Shown: positions 8,955-17,596, numbered from the stretch's first letter. The stretch: DNA of 64,000 nt from Rhizobium metallidurans (GCF_014196505.1 NZ_JACIDW010000006.1:62001-126000); one strand, 5' to 3'. Made by a program: numbers and translations. The notes: a model not told the origin generated them from the letters alone.

Positions 8955-9992
8955 TCAAACCCAACCCAGCAATTCGCGCCGCACCACCTTCTCCAGCACC
9001 GCCATGCCATCATCGCTGTCGTTCAGACACGGGATATGGGCGAATTTCTCGCCGCCGTTCTTGTGGAAGGAATGCGCCGCCTGTTCGGCGATTTCCTCGA
9101 GCGTCTCGAGACAGTCGGAGACGAAGCCGGGGTTCAGGACGGCGATCTTTTTCACGCCGTCCCTGGCGAGCTGCTCGATCGTCTTGTCGGTGTAGGGCTG
9201 CAGCCATTCCTCCGGTCCGAAGCGGGACTGGAAGGTGATCATGAACTGGTCCTTCGACAGGCCGAGCTTTTCGCGCAGCAGGCGGGCGGTCTTCTGGCAC
9301 TGGCAGTAATAGGGATCGCCCTTCTGGAAGTAGGACATGGGGATGCCGTGGAAGGAGGCGATGATCTTTTCCGGTTGCCAGTCGAGCGTCGACAGATGCC
9401 TGGTGATCGAGTTGGCCAGCGCTTCGATATAGGTGTCGTCGTCGTGATAGTCTGGCACGGTGCGCAGCGCCGGCTGCCAGCGCATCTTCAGCAGATGCTG
9501 GAAGGCCTTGTCGTTGACCGTCGCGGTGGTGGCGGCGGCATATTGCGGATAGAGCGGGAAGAGCACGATCCTGTCGCAGCCGTCGTCCTTCAGCGCCTGG
9601 ATGCGCGAGGCGATCGAGGGTGTGCCGTAGCGCATGGCCCAGTCGACCTTGACGTTTTCCAGGTCCTTGAGGCGCTCGGCCATCAATTCGGACTGGCTGC
9701 GGGTATAGGTGCGCAGATAGCTTTCGTCCTTGTCCCGGTTCCAGATCAGCTCATAGGCCTTGCCGACCTTGCCGGGGCGGGTGTTCAAGACGATGCCGAA
9801 GAGGATCGGATACCACTTCCAGCGCGACCACTCGATGACGCGCCTGTCGGTCAGGAATTCCCTGAGATAGCGGCGCATCGAGGTGTAGTCGGTGCCGTCG
9901 GGCGTGCCGAGATTGACGAGCAGGACGCCCACCTTGCCATGTTTCACCGGCGGGTGTTCCGCCGGAACGTGCGTGGTCTCAACGGTCGTCAT
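8955..9992 (-). CDS. hemH: Ferrochelatase
   Basis: HemH inserts ferrous iron into protoporphyrin IX, the last step of heme synthesis. The 345-residue protein has the family N-terminus (GVLLVNLGTPDG) and the catalytic histidine in IASFHGIPMSYFQKGDPY, followed by TFQSRFGPEEWLQPYTD. The last third keeps the acidic motif VNPGF-like VLNPGFVSDCLETLEEI. Start ATG 9992 is chosen over a 60-codon longer reading because homologues begin only a few residues before the NLGTP motif. It is convergent with queE and downstream of the 5'-nucleotidase gene, which has its own terminator. Confidence 0.96.
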   Translation of the reverse strand: MTTVETTHVPAEHPPVKHGKVGVLLVNLGTPDGTDYTSMRRYLREFLTDRRVIEWSRWKWYPILFGIVLNTRPGKVGKAYELIWNRDKDESYLRTYTRSQSELMAERLKDLENVKVDWAMRYGTPSIASRIQALKDDGCDRIVLFPLYPQYAAATTATVNDKAFQHLLKMRWQPALRTVPDYHDDDTYIEALANSITRHLSTLDWQPEKIIASFHGIPMSYFQKGDPYYCQCQKTARLLREKLGLSKDQFMITFQSRFGPEEWLQPYTDKTIEQLARDGVKKIAVLNPGFVSDCLETLEEIAEQAAHSFHKNGGEKFAHIPCLNDSDDGMAVLEKVVRRELLGWV

Positions 9993-10060
9993 CCATACCC
10001 CAATCCAGCTGCTCGACCGCTCATACGCGGAGGAGATCGAATGGTTCACCCTATAGGAAC

Positions 10061-10091
10061 AAAAGCCGGCCCGGGAAACCCCGGACCGGCT
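10061..10091 (-). terminator. Rho-independent terminator after the 5'-nucleotidase gene
   Basis: Read on the minus strand, a GC-rich stem (AGCCGGTCCGGGG with TTT loop, then CCCGGGCCGGCT) is followed by a T run. It lies about 50 bases beyond the stop of the nucleotidase gene and before hemH, so it separates the two minus-strand transcripts. Confidence 0.8.
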
Positions 10092-10140
10092 CACATCATT
10101 GGGACAAATCGTCGTAGCGTGTCGCGTTCTCGCGCAAGGC

Positions 10141-12057
10141 TTACTTGGACGGGATCTCCAGCTCCCTGCCAACCGTCAGGCGGCGCGGCGTCGGCTTGTC
10201 GTTGGCGTCTGAAATCTTCTTCCAGAGCGTGCCGTCGCCATAGAACTGCTTGGCGAGATCCCACAGCGTGTCGCCCGATGCGATGACGTGGGTGGTCGGC
10301 GTGTTGGGGGCGAGGGCCGCCGGGGCTTCCGTCGAAGGTGCCGTTGCCGCCGGAGCGGCGGGAGCGGGCGTTGCCTCCGACGTTGCCGGCGCCGCGGGGG
10401 CGGCCGGTGCGGCCGTACCCGATGCGGTCGGCGCGGGCGCTGCCGCAGAGGAGGCGACTTCGGTCACGCGGCCGTCCGTATAGGGCTTGTAGGGCGAGCG
10501 GGCGGCGAGGAACTCGGCGGTGACGTCGGCAAGATCGGGGCCGAAGTCATAGGCGTTCTTGCCCGCCGTGGCGAAGATCGAGTAGCCATCGCCGCCGGAG
10601 CGCATGTAGTTGTTGGTGACCACGCCATAGGTCTTGGCGTCGTCGAGGGGAACGAAGGCGTCGCCGTCCTTGACGTCGACCGAGACGACGCGGCTGCCCG
10701 GCGGCTTCGACTTGTCGAAGCTGTATTTCATGCCCGACACCTGCGGGAAGCGGCCGGCGCCCTCCTCGATCTTGCCGAGACCGTTTTCCAGCGCCTTGCG
10801 GATATCCGCGCCTGAAAGCTGGAAGGTCGCGAGCGTGTTCTGGAAGGGCAGGACGGTGATGACCTCGCCCTGGGTGACCTCACCGGCATCGATCGAGGCG
10901 CGCAGGCCGCCGCCGTTCTGGATGGCGATCTGCATGCCCTGGCTCTTGCCGCGTTCGAGCATGGCGTCGGCGACGAGGTTGCCCATCGAGCATTCCTTGA
11001 CGCGGCAGACCGTGCGGTCACCCTCGATCGGGCCTTCGGAGGAGCCGATGACCTTCTTGCGCAGCTCCTCGATCGGCTTGGCGAGTTCGGCGATGCGGGT
11101 CGTGAGCGTCGGATCGGGCGTGAACGAGCTGTCGATCAGGATCGGATCGCCCTTGGCGCCCGTGACGACGCCGTTGTCGTCGAAATTGATGACGAGGTCG
11201 CCGAGATACTTGCTGTAGGAGGCGGCCTGGACGACCGGCACCTTGTAGCCGCCAGGGTTGTCGACCATCGTCGGATAGGGGCCTTCGGCCTTCGCGTCGG
11301 TGTTGGAAAGCAGGCTGTGGGAGTGGCCGCCGACCACGACGTCGACATCGGGGATCTTGGCGATCTCCGAGACCTCCCTGCCGTAGCCGATATGCGTGAG
11401 CGCGATGATCTTGTTGACGCCCTGCTTCTTCAGATCCGCCACGGCGGCGGTGATCGTCTGCACGTCGTCGGCAATCATGATCTTGGGGCCGGGCGAGGCC
11501 AGGTCCTCTGTGTCGTTGGTCACGGCGCCGACGATGCCGATCTTCTGGCCGCCGATCTCGAGGACGACGGAGGGCTTGACGCGGTCGCCGATCTTGGCGC
11601 CGTCGGCCGCCAGCACGTTGGCGGAAACGACGGGGAATTTCGCCTTGTCGAGGAATGCGGCAAGGCCATCCTCACCGTCGTCGAACTCGTGATTGCCGAC
11701 GGCCATGACGTCGAATTTCATGTCGTTCAGGACTTCGGCTTCCACGGCCCCCTTGTAGGTGGTGTAGAAGAGCGAGCCCTGAAAATTGTCGCCGGCGCTG
11801 AGCAGGAGAACATTCTGGCCCGACAGTGCCGCGCGGCGCTGGTCGATGGCGGTCTTCAGGCGGGCGGCGCCGCCGAAGCATTCCTTCTTGCTCTCTTCCT
11901 CGGCCGAGCAGGTGGAATCGAACTTGTTGATCGCCTCGATGCGCGAATGGAAATCGTTGATGTGCAGAATATTGAGCTGGTAATCGGCAAAGGCGGCGCT
12001 GCTCGACAGCGCCAATACGGACGCGGTCAGCAGACCGAATTGAAACGATTTCGTCAT
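10141..12057 (-). CDS. Exported 5'-nucleotidase (UshA/metallophosphatase type) with C-terminal LysM domain
   Basis: This 638-residue protein should hydrolyse extracytoplasmic nucleotides to nucleosides and phosphate. A signal peptide covers about residues 1-24 (ending SSAAFA). The metallophosphatase domain shows ILHINDFHSR, SAGDNFQGS, AVGNHEFDDG and VVGGHSHSLL, which together supply the two-metal site. The 5_nucleotid_C domain follows (GNLVADAML, IQNGGGLRASIDAGEVT, YMRSGGDGYS). Then comes an Ala/Pro/Thr-rich linker of about 60 residues and a LysM domain (HVIASGDTLWDLAKQFYGDG) that should bind peptidoglycan. The LysM tail is absent from E. coli UshA and suggests the enzyme is held on the cell wall. 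Confidence 0.92.
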   Translation of the reverse strand: MTKSFQFGLLTASVLALSSSAAFADYQLNILHINDFHSRIEAINKFDSTCSAEEESKKECFGGAARLKTAIDQRRAALSGQNVLLLSAGDNFQGSLFYTTYKGAVEAEVLNDMKFDVMAVGNHEFDDGEDGLAAFLDKAKFPVVSANVLAADGAKIGDRVKPSVVLEIGGQKIGIVGAVTNDTEDLASPGPKIMIADDVQTITAAVADLKKQGVNKIIALTHIGYGREVSEIAKIPDVDVVVGGHSHSLLSNTDAKAEGPYPTMVDNPGGYKVPVVQAASYSKYLGDLVINFDDNGVVTGAKGDPILIDSSFTPDPTLTTRIAELAKPIEELRKKVIGSSEGPIEGDRTVCRVKECSMGNLVADAMLERGKSQGMQIAIQNGGGLRASIDAGEVTQGEVITVLPFQNTLATFQLSGADIRKALENGLGKIEEGAGRFPQVSGMKYSFDKSKPPGSRVVSVDVKDGDAFVPLDDAKTYGVVTNNYMRSGGDGYSIFATAGKNAYDFGPDLADVTAEFLAARSPYKPYTDGRVTEVASSAAAPAPTASGTAAPAAPAAPATSEATPAPAAPAATAPSTEAPAALAPNTPTTHVIASGDTLWDLAKQFYGDGTLWKKISDANDKPTPRRLTVGRELEIPSK

Positions 12058-12220
12058 CCTGTTCTCCTGATTTTATCGGCGGCGCTCGAACCTGATCCGG
12101 TTTGCCGGATGACAGTCCCCCAAGCCCCGCCGTCCCTACGCGGTCGATGGTTCCATCAACCATTAGTGGCCGCAAGAGAAAAACCTGTGACAGCGAAGGT
12201 GCATTCCAAGAGCGGTAAAC

Positions 12221-12247
12221 AAAAAAAGCTCCCGCGAGGGGAGCTTT
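12221..12247 (-). terminator. Rho-independent terminator after the Omp10-type gene
   Basis: On the minus strand the sequence folds as AAAGCTCCC, a short loop, then GGGAGCTTT followed by a run of T. It begins about 23 bases beyond the lipoprotein stop codon. The stem has A/T tails on both sides, so it could also work in the other direction. Confidence 0.8.
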
Positions 12248-12269
12248 CCTGATGTCCGTATGACGCGGC

Positions 12270-12638
12270 CTACATGCGGCGCGACAGGCTGAACTGCGAG
12301 CCGCTGTCGGAGGTGCAGTTGAGCTGGCTCTGGGTGACCAGCGCGCAGTTGACCTTGGACTGCGTCTTGCGCACCAGCGAGGTCATGTTGATCTCGACCA
12401 GCGTCGGCGACGTGTTGATATAGGTGCCGGACGCCAGCATCTGGTTGCTGTCGGTCGTGCGCGTCGTGAAGGTGCCGGCCTGGAAGGTGGAGATGATGCC
12501 GTTCGGATCCGACCAGGAGCCTTCCACGCCCGATTGCGTGGGCGCCGCGGCGACTGGCATCGGACGCGGTGACTGCGGAACGCAGGCCGAGAGGGCCGCC
12601 GAGGCAATCGCGATCGCGATGAGGGTTCTGGATCTCAT
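12270..12638 (-). CDS. omp10: Omp10-type outer-membrane lipoprotein
   Basis: A 122-residue lipoprotein resembling Brucella Omp10. The signal peptide ends in the lipobox LSAC at about residues 16-19. The mature part contains the family-typical EGSWSDPNGI, GTFTTRTTDSNQ, LVEINMTSLVRKTQSKVNCA and LNCTSDSGSQFSLSRR. Two cysteines in the mature domain (KVNCALV and QLNCTSD) probably form a disulfide. The ATG at 12638 is chosen because it sits directly before the signal peptide and is preceded by GGGAGAA; a start at 12671 would add 11 residues. The fold is related to the AprI/Inh beta-barrel family. Its job in the outer membrane is not known. Confidence 0.88.
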   Translation of the reverse strand: MRSRTLIAIAIASAALSACVPQSPRPMPVAAAPTQSGVEGSWSDPNGIISTFQAGTFTTRTTDSNQMLASGTYINTSPTLVEINMTSLVRKTQSKVNCALVTQSQLNCTSDSGSQFSLSRRM

Positions 12639-12669
12639 AAGTTTCTCCCGGAAGTTCAGACCGAAAAAC

Positions 12670-12684
12670 ATAACGCTTGGTTAA
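12670..12684 (-). promoter_or_regulatory. Weak CtrA-like box upstream of the Omp10-type gene
   Basis: Read on the minus strand, TTAACCAAGCGTTAT matches the CtrA pattern TTAA-N7-TTAA with one mismatch in the last base. It lies about 32 bases before the start codon, where a promoter-overlapping regulator could bind. One-mismatch sites occur by chance, so this is only a candidate. Confidence 0.25.
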
Positions 12685-12758
12685 CGAACACATGGCGCGC
12701 GCGTTCCGGGAAGGCAAGGCTTCTTGCGGGCGCGAAGGCATTTATACAGCAGGCGTTA

Positions 12759-12785
12759 CAAAAATGCCCGCCTTGCGGCGGGCAT
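12759..12785 (-). terminator. Rho-independent terminator after homospermidine synthase
   Basis: On the minus strand ATGCCCGCC, a four-base loop, then GGCGGGCAT is followed by a T run (TTTTTGT). It lies 23 bases past the hss stop codon. Confidence 0.88.
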
Positions 12786-12807
12786 CTCGTGATCTTGCTC
12801 GTTACTA

Positions 12808-14259
12808 TCAGCGAACGAGGATGTTCTTGAACTGCCAGGGATCCTTGGTGTCGATGTCCTCGGGGAAGAGACCCGGGCGGCCATCGAGCGGGGTCCAGTC
12901 GGTGTAGTGACCTTCGACCGGGCCGAGGTAGGGCAGCTGCACTTCGAGGCAGCGCTTGTAGTCGATCTCGTCGGCTTCGACGATGCCGGCCTTCGGGTTC
13001 TCAAGCGCGTAGACCATGCCGGCCAGGACCGCCGAGGTGACCTGCAGGCCGGTGGCGTTCTGGTAAGGCGCGATGCGGCGGGTCTCTTCGAGCGACAGGC
13101 GCGAGCCGAACCAGTAGGCGTTCTTCTCGTGGCCGTAGAGCAGCACGCCGAGTTCGTCGACGCCGTCTACCAGCTCGTGCTCGTCGAGAACGTGGTGAAC
13201 CGGCTGCGCGGTGCCGCCGTTGCCGAACATCTCATGCAGCGACAGAACGGCGTCGTTGGCGGGATGGTAGGCGTAGTGGCAGGTCGGGCGGAAGGTCACT
13301 TCGCCGTCCTTGTCGCGCACCGTGAAGTAATCGGCGATCGAGATCGACTCGTTGTGGGTGACGAGGAAGCCGTATTGCGGGCCAGGCGTCGGGCACCAGG
13401 TACGAACGCGGGTGTTGGCGCCCGGCTGCTCGAGGTAGATGGCGGCCTTGCAGCCCTTCTTGTGCTTCTTGGCGTTCTTCGGCATCCAGTTTTCGTGGGT
13501 ACCCCAGCCGAGTTCGGCCGGCTGCAGGCCTTCGGAGATGAAGCCTTCGACGGACCAGGTGTTCCAGAAGACGTTGAGCGGCTTCGGGTTCTTGGTCAGC
13601 TGCGTGTCTCGCTCGGCGATGTGGACGCCCTTGACGCCGAGCTTCTTCATCAGCTTGGCCCAGCCTTCGCGGTCATGCTGATCCGGTTCGTCGAACTTCA
13701 GGCCGGTATCGTTGGCGAGGTTGACCAGCGCCTGCTTGACGAACCAGGACACCATGCCCGGGTTTGCGCCGCAGGTGGAAACGGCGGTCGTGCCACCCGG
13801 ATTCTTGGCCTTTTCCTTGCGAACGGTTTCGCGCAGCGCGTAGTTGGTGCGGTCGGCGTTCTTCATGGATTTGTCGAAGTAGAAGCCGAGCCACGGCTCG
13901 ACGACGGTGTCGATGTAGAGAACGTCGAGCTTGCGGCAGAGCTTCATCAGGTCGAGCGAGCCGGTGTCGACCGAGAGGTTGACGCAGAAGCCCTGGCCTT
14001 CGCCTTCGGTCAGAAGCGGCTTCAGGAGCTCCTTGTAGTTGTCCTTCGTCACGTATTCCTTGATGTGACGGACGCCGTGCTGCTTGAGGATCTCCATGTC
14101 GGAGGGCTCTTCACGCGGGTCGATGACGACCATCCGGCTCTTGTCGAACTTGAAGTGGCGCTCGATCAGCGGCAGCGTGCCGCGGCCGATGGAGCCAAAG
14201 CCGATCATGACGATCGGGCCGGTAATTTCGGCATATACCGGGTGGTTCTGTTCCGTCAT
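12808..14259 (-). CDS. hss: Homospermidine synthase
   Basis: The enzyme makes sym-homospermidine from two putrescines (or putrescine and spermidine) using NAD+. Homospermidine is the characteristic polyamine of many rhizobia. The 483-residue length is normal. An N-terminal Rossmann segment is visible (GPIVMIGFGSIGRGTLPLIE), followed by DPREEPSD. The middle has the family-typical STCGANPGMVSWFVKQAL, and the C-terminal half includes GWGTHENWMP and GPQYGFLVTHNESISIADYF. It is a single-gene unit with its own terminator. The start ATG 14259 is preceded by an AGGAG-type site. Confidence 0.96.
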   Translation of the reverse strand: MTEQNHPVYAEITGPIVMIGFGSIGRGTLPLIERHFKFDKSRMVVIDPREEPSDMEILKQHGVRHIKEYVTKDNYKELLKPLLTEGEGQGFCVNLSVDTGSLDLMKLCRKLDVLYIDTVVEPWLGFYFDKSMKNADRTNYALRETVRKEKAKNPGGTTAVSTCGANPGMVSWFVKQALVNLANDTGLKFDEPDQHDREGWAKLMKKLGVKGVHIAERDTQLTKNPKPLNVFWNTWSVEGFISEGLQPAELGWGTHENWMPKNAKKHKKGCKAAIYLEQPGANTRVRTWCPTPGPQYGFLVTHNESISIADYFTVRDKDGEVTFRPTCHYAYHPANDAVLSLHEMFGNGGTAQPVHHVLDEHELVDGVDELGVLLYGHEKNAYWFGSRLSLEETRRIAPYQNATGLQVTSAVLAGMVYALENPKAGIVEADEIDYKRCLEVQLPYLGPVEGHYTDWTPLDGRPGLFPEDIDTKDPWQFKNILVR

Positions 14260-14396
14260 TCTTTTCTCCTGTGGAAGGCGACGAAGGCGAGACGCCTCTA
14301 AGAATTCATCTGAAATCGTTCAAATACCGCTAGGTGACCGGCTCTAATCACAAAATCACGTCACAATAAAGAGCGTTCCGGCCGGGAATGTAAATA

Positions 14397-15278
14397 TCAG
14401 GTGAAGCGATCGTTGCTTGCAAACGCGTGCAATTTTGCCACGAGTTCGCTCTTCTGCAGGCTCAGCCCCTTGTAGGCCGTCTGGTGCTCGTCGAGACTTT
14501 CGAGCTGCGCCGCGAAGCTCGCCGCGAGGCTTTGCGCCCGCGGGTGGCTGATGATGGCGGCGATGGGATCGACGTAGACGCGGATGGTAAAGAGGATGTC
14601 GCCCGACCGGGGGAGCTTGCGCAAGGTCTGGCGCTCGACGCGGGCGAAGCGGTCGGCGAGCGTGAAGGGCTCGGCCTGCGGCGGGCGACGGTGCTTGGAC
14701 AGCGGCAGGAAGAGGGCGCTCGAGGTATTGACCGACCAGTTCAGCCGCTCGACCGCTTGGGAGACCTGCAGATTGTCGAAGATGCGGTGGATCAGGGTGG
14801 CGTTGCGCGTACCCTCGCCGAAGCCCGGCACATCCGCATGGATCGCATGCATCGGCCGGCCGAATTTTTCGCGCAGCGACCACGAGGACGGGAAGGCGAC
14901 GAAACCGGCAACGAGCTGCCAGCCATCCGGCTTTCGGCGCATGATGACAAGATCATCCTGGATCATCAGGCCGGCGCCGAGCAGCGGAGGGCGGTCGGCG
15001 TCGGTGTCCGGGACGTTGGGAAGGAGCTGCGGATGGCGTTCGCGCAGATGTTGTCGCAGCAGGTCGAGTGCTTCCTGCTGTGCGTCCTCGGTGCCGGCTT
15101 CGGCCACGAAGACCTCGTCGCGACTGCTCTCGACCAGCGCACGCTTTTCGCCGACATAGCGGGCCCAATCGGCATCGGGCTCGATCCAGCGGTCGGGATC
15201 GAGCGGCATGAGGCCGATGGTGAAGGGCCTGGCCGAGCCGTCATAGGGTGTGTAGGTCGGTGGCGTCATTGTCAGCAA
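14397..15278 (-). CDS. DUF3445 protein, heme-dependent oxidative N-demethylase (HODM) like
   Basis: A 293-residue soluble protein of the DUF3445 family. Characterised members are heme-dependent oxidative N-demethylase subunits acting on methylamines. Visible family features are the N-terminal YDGSARPFTIGLMPLDPDRW, the central VQDD-like MIQDDLVIMRRKPDGWQLVAGFVAFPSSW, and the C-terminal RQTLRKLPRSGDILFTIRVYVDP. The other subunits of the known oxidase are not next to it here, so it may act alone or on another substrate. An in-frame ATG three codons in (15269) is an equally good start. It is divergent from the toxin-antitoxin pair. Confidence 0.82.
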   Translation of the reverse strand: MLTMTPPTYTPYDGSARPFTIGLMPLDPDRWIEPDADWARYVGEKRALVESSRDEVFVAEAGTEDAQQEALDLLRQHLRERHPQLLPNVPDTDADRPPLLGAGLMIQDDLVIMRRKPDGWQLVAGFVAFPSSWSLREKFGRPMHAIHADVPGFGEGTRNATLIHRIFDNLQVSQAVERLNWSVNTSSALFLPLSKHRRPPQAEPFTLADRFARVERQTLRKLPRSGDILFTIRVYVDPIAAIISHPRAQSLAASFAAQLESLDEHQTAYKGLSLQKSELVAKLHAFASNDRFT

Positions 15279-15326
15279 AGTGCCGATTTGCTAGCCTGCT
15301 GGCAATAGGTGACGAGGGGCCGGGCG

Positions 15327-15611
15327 ATGGCTGGCAAAGTTGTTTCATTTCGTGTGTCTGACCCCCTCATGCAGAGGTTGGACAAACTCGCTCAGGTGAC
15401 AAAGCGCGACACGTCCACGCTCGCGCATGAAGCGCTTGCAGACTACCTCGCGCGCCAAGACGAGCAGGCCGCCGCGATCGATGAGGCCATCTTGGCGGCC
15501 GACAGTGGCGAGTTTATTTCGAACGAGGCGATGACGAAGTGGCTCGAATCTTGGGGAACCGATAACGAGCTTCCGCCCCCTGAAATCGATATCCGCAAAA
15601 AACGCCGATGA
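15327..15611 (+). CDS. Ribbon-helix-helix antitoxin (CopG/ParD type)
   Basis: A 94-residue protein whose N-terminus (KVVSFRVSDPLMQRLDKLAQ) is a ribbon-helix-helix DNA-binding segment; a helical region follows that would wrap the toxin. The start ATG 15327 has a GAGGGG site 7 bases upstream and is preferred to an ATG six codons earlier. Its TGA overlaps the ATG of the toxin gene (ATGA), the normal order and spacing of ParDE-type modules. By family analogy it neutralises the toxin and represses its own promoter. Confidence 0.88.
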   Translation: MAGKVVSFRVSDPLMQRLDKLAQVTKRDTSTLAHEALADYLARQDEQAAAIDEAILAADSGEFISNEAMTKWLESWGTDNELPPPEIDIRKKRR

Positions 15612-15907
15612 GCGTCGTCTGGTCGTCGCTTGCCAGAGACGATCTGATCGCGATCCAGCGCTATATCGCGCAATTCAACCCGGCTGCGGCTCGGGCTGTT
15701 TCGGCACGGCTCATCAATGCCGCCAAGTTATTGGGTGAACGCCCGCATCTTGGCCTGCGAACCCATCGTGAGGAAGCCCGCAGGCTGATTGTGTCGAATT
15801 CCGTCTATTCGCTCATCTATTTGATACGCGACGGAGATATCGAAATTGTCGAGGTGTTTGACGGTCGGCGGCGGGCACCGCGTACCGACCTCAGTCGCGA
15901 CGTGTGA
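15608..15907 (+). CDS. RelE/ParE-family toxin
   Basis: A 99-residue basic protein with the RelE/ParE fold pattern. It opens VVWSSLARDDLIAIQRYIAQ, continues with GLRTHREEARRLIVSNSVYSLIYLI and ends with the beta strand DIEIVEVFDGRRR. ParE members poison DNA gyrase and RelE members cleave mRNA. The HTGR-like segment and the central helix pair look more like ParE, but the target cannot be fixed from sequence. It is translationally coupled to the antitoxin gene. There is no mobile-element signature around the pair, so it is probably a chromosomally resident module. Confidence 0.88.
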   Translation: MSVVWSSLARDDLIAIQRYIAQFNPAAARAVSARLINAAKLLGERPHLGLRTHREEARRLIVSNSVYSLIYLIRDGDIEIVEVFDGRRRAPRTDLSRDV

Positions 15908-16065
15908 GCTTCACCTTGCCCCAGCCCGGCTATCGCCTTCGTGAACCAAGGCGTCGCATTCCGAGACACCTGAATAGGGCAATTGCGCCGAAACCATCCA
16001 TCATCTTTTCAGATTTTTGCGTCAAACTGCGAATCATCGTTATCTCTACGCCCCGGAACCATCGG

Positions 16066-16971
16066 ATGAACCAGATATCGGAGCGGCTTGCGGAATTGCA
16101 TGAGGACAGTTTTGTCCTGATCGCCCTTTACGATCAGGACGACCGCCTGCGCTACGCAAACCCGGCCTTTCGCACGACCTTCGCACTGGAGCCGGAGGAA
16201 TACCCGCTATGGGCCGAGCTGATGCGCCGCAATACGAGCAGCGGCAAGGGCACGATCATCCGCGCCGCCGACTTCGAGACCTGGCTGGTCTCGGCGCAAT
16301 CGCGGCGTGGCAAGCTGCCGTTTCGCGCCTTCGAGACGGATGTGGTCGACGGCCGGTGGCTGTGGATGACGGAGACCGTGCAGAAGGATGGCTGGATGCT
16401 GTGCATCGCCAGCGACATCACCCATCTGAAGGCCAGCGAACGCGACGTCAGGCAGGATCGCGACTTCGCGCTCAAGGCCTCGCAGACCGACGAACTCACC
16501 AGCGTCTCCAACCGCCGATTCATGATGGCGGCGCTCGACAATCTCGCCAACGGCAAGGCCGTCTCGCGCTCCGCGGGCGGTTGCATCTGCATCATCGACC
16601 TCGATTTCTTCAAGCGCATCAACGATGTCTACGGGCATCAGACGGGCGACGACGTGCTCATCGATTTCGCCCGCCGGGTGCATCCCCTCGTGCGCCGGCG
16701 CGACAGTTTCGGGCGGATCGGCGGCGAGGAGTTCATGCTGATCCTGCCCGATACGACCTTGGCGCAGGGTGAGCTGATCATCGAGCGGATCCTGACCACG
16801 GTGCGTGGCGCCAGGCCGATCCTGAACGCGCCGGGTTTTTCCTACACCTGCTCGGCGGGACTCGCGGAACTGCACCCCGGCGACACGGCGCGCGAGCTTT
16901 ACGCGCGCGCCGACGAGGCGCTCTATCATGCCAAGCAGGGCGGGCGGGATCGATTGCGGATCGTGGCTTAA
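16066..16971 (+). CDS. PAS-GGDEF diguanylate cyclase
   Basis: The protein is 301 residues from ATG 16066; the frame is open from 15904 but that extension looks non-coding. Residues 1-110 form a PAS-type sensor (FVLIALYDQDDRLRYANPAF). A GGDEF domain follows, with the DLDFFKRINDVYGHQTGDD substrate site and an intact active-site RIGGEEF. The RxxD product-inhibition site lies five residues before GGEEF (RRRDSFGRI), so feedback control by cyclic di-GMP is expected. No membrane helix is present, so sensing is cytoplasmic. It is convergent with the pabC-like gene, their stop codons overlapping by four bases. Confidence 0.93.
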   Translation: MNQISERLAELHEDSFVLIALYDQDDRLRYANPAFRTTFALEPEEYPLWAELMRRNTSSGKGTIIRAADFETWLVSAQSRRGKLPFRAFETDVVDGRWLWMTETVQKDGWMLCIASDITHLKASERDVRQDRDFALKASQTDELTSVSNRRFMMAALDNLANGKAVSRSAGGCICIIDLDFFKRINDVYGHQTGDDVLIDFARRVHPLVRRRDSFGRIGGEEFMLILPDTTLAQGELIIERILTTVRGARPILNAPGFSYTCSAGLAELHPGDTARELYARADEALYHAKQGGRDRLRIVA

Positions 16972-17594
16972 AGCACGATCTTTGCCGGTATCAACCCGCG
17001 CAGCGAATTGCCGACGTAGAGTTTTCCCGTTTTCAGGTCATCGCGCGTGATGCGGCCGACGCGGGCCTTGCGCTGGCAGATGAGTTCGGTGCGCAATACA
17101 CCAGCCAGCAGGCCGCAGGAGATCGGCGGCGTGCGCAGGAGGCCGGAGCCGTCGTCGAGGAAGATCGAGGTGATCGTGCCCTCGCAGGCCTCGCCGCGCT
17201 CGTTCAGCATCAGCACCTCGTCGGCTTCATCGGTGGCGTATTCAGCTCTCGCCCGATCGTAGACCGCCCGGCGCGTGGTCTTGATGCGCAGCAGTTTGTC
17301 GGTGGAGTCCAGCCGTTGATCGGCGATGCGGATGGTCCAGATCGTATCGGGCGCAAGCGGCGTGAAGGGGGCGGTGGTGACCGCGATATTCGCGTTTTCG
17401 TCGAAGGTCAGCCTGACGCGCTGCGGCGATGTGGCGCCGGCGACGGCTTGCTGCAATCTTTCGAGCGCGCCCAGCGGCTGCGGAAAGCCGATGCGGCGGG
17501 CGGAGCGGGTGAGGCGGGCGAGATGCAGGCGCAGGCGAATGAAGCCGGTGTCGGGCTCGTAGCGCAGGGTTTCGATCAGCGAGAAATCGGCCAC
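16968..17594 (-). CDS. Class IV aminotransferase, aminodeoxychorismate lyase-like
   Basis: A 208-residue PLP enzyme of the branched-chain aminotransferase/PabC fold. Features are the N-terminal FSLIETLRYEPDTGFIRLRLHLARL, the lysine-bearing KLLRIKTTRRAVYDRAR, the DEVLMLNERGEACEGTITSIF segment and the C-terminal PISCGLLAGVLR. It begins at GTG 17594, two bases after the pabB stop codon. A longer open reading from 17810 overlaps pabB in another frame and is not credible. Directly downstream of pabB, it most likely eliminates pyruvate from aminodeoxychorismate to give p-aminobenzoate. It is shorter than typical PabC, which is common in this subgroup. Confidence 0.87.
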   Translation of the reverse strand: MADFSLIETLRYEPDTGFIRLRLHLARLTRSARRIGFPQPLGALERLQQAVAGATSPQRVRLTFDENANIAVTTAPFTPLAPDTIWTIRIADQRLDSTDKLLRIKTTRRAVYDRARAEYATDEADEVLMLNERGEACEGTITSIFLDDGSGLLRTPPISCGLLAGVLRTELICQRKARVGRITRDDLKTGKLYVGNSLRGLIPAKIVL

Positions 17595-17596
17595 GG

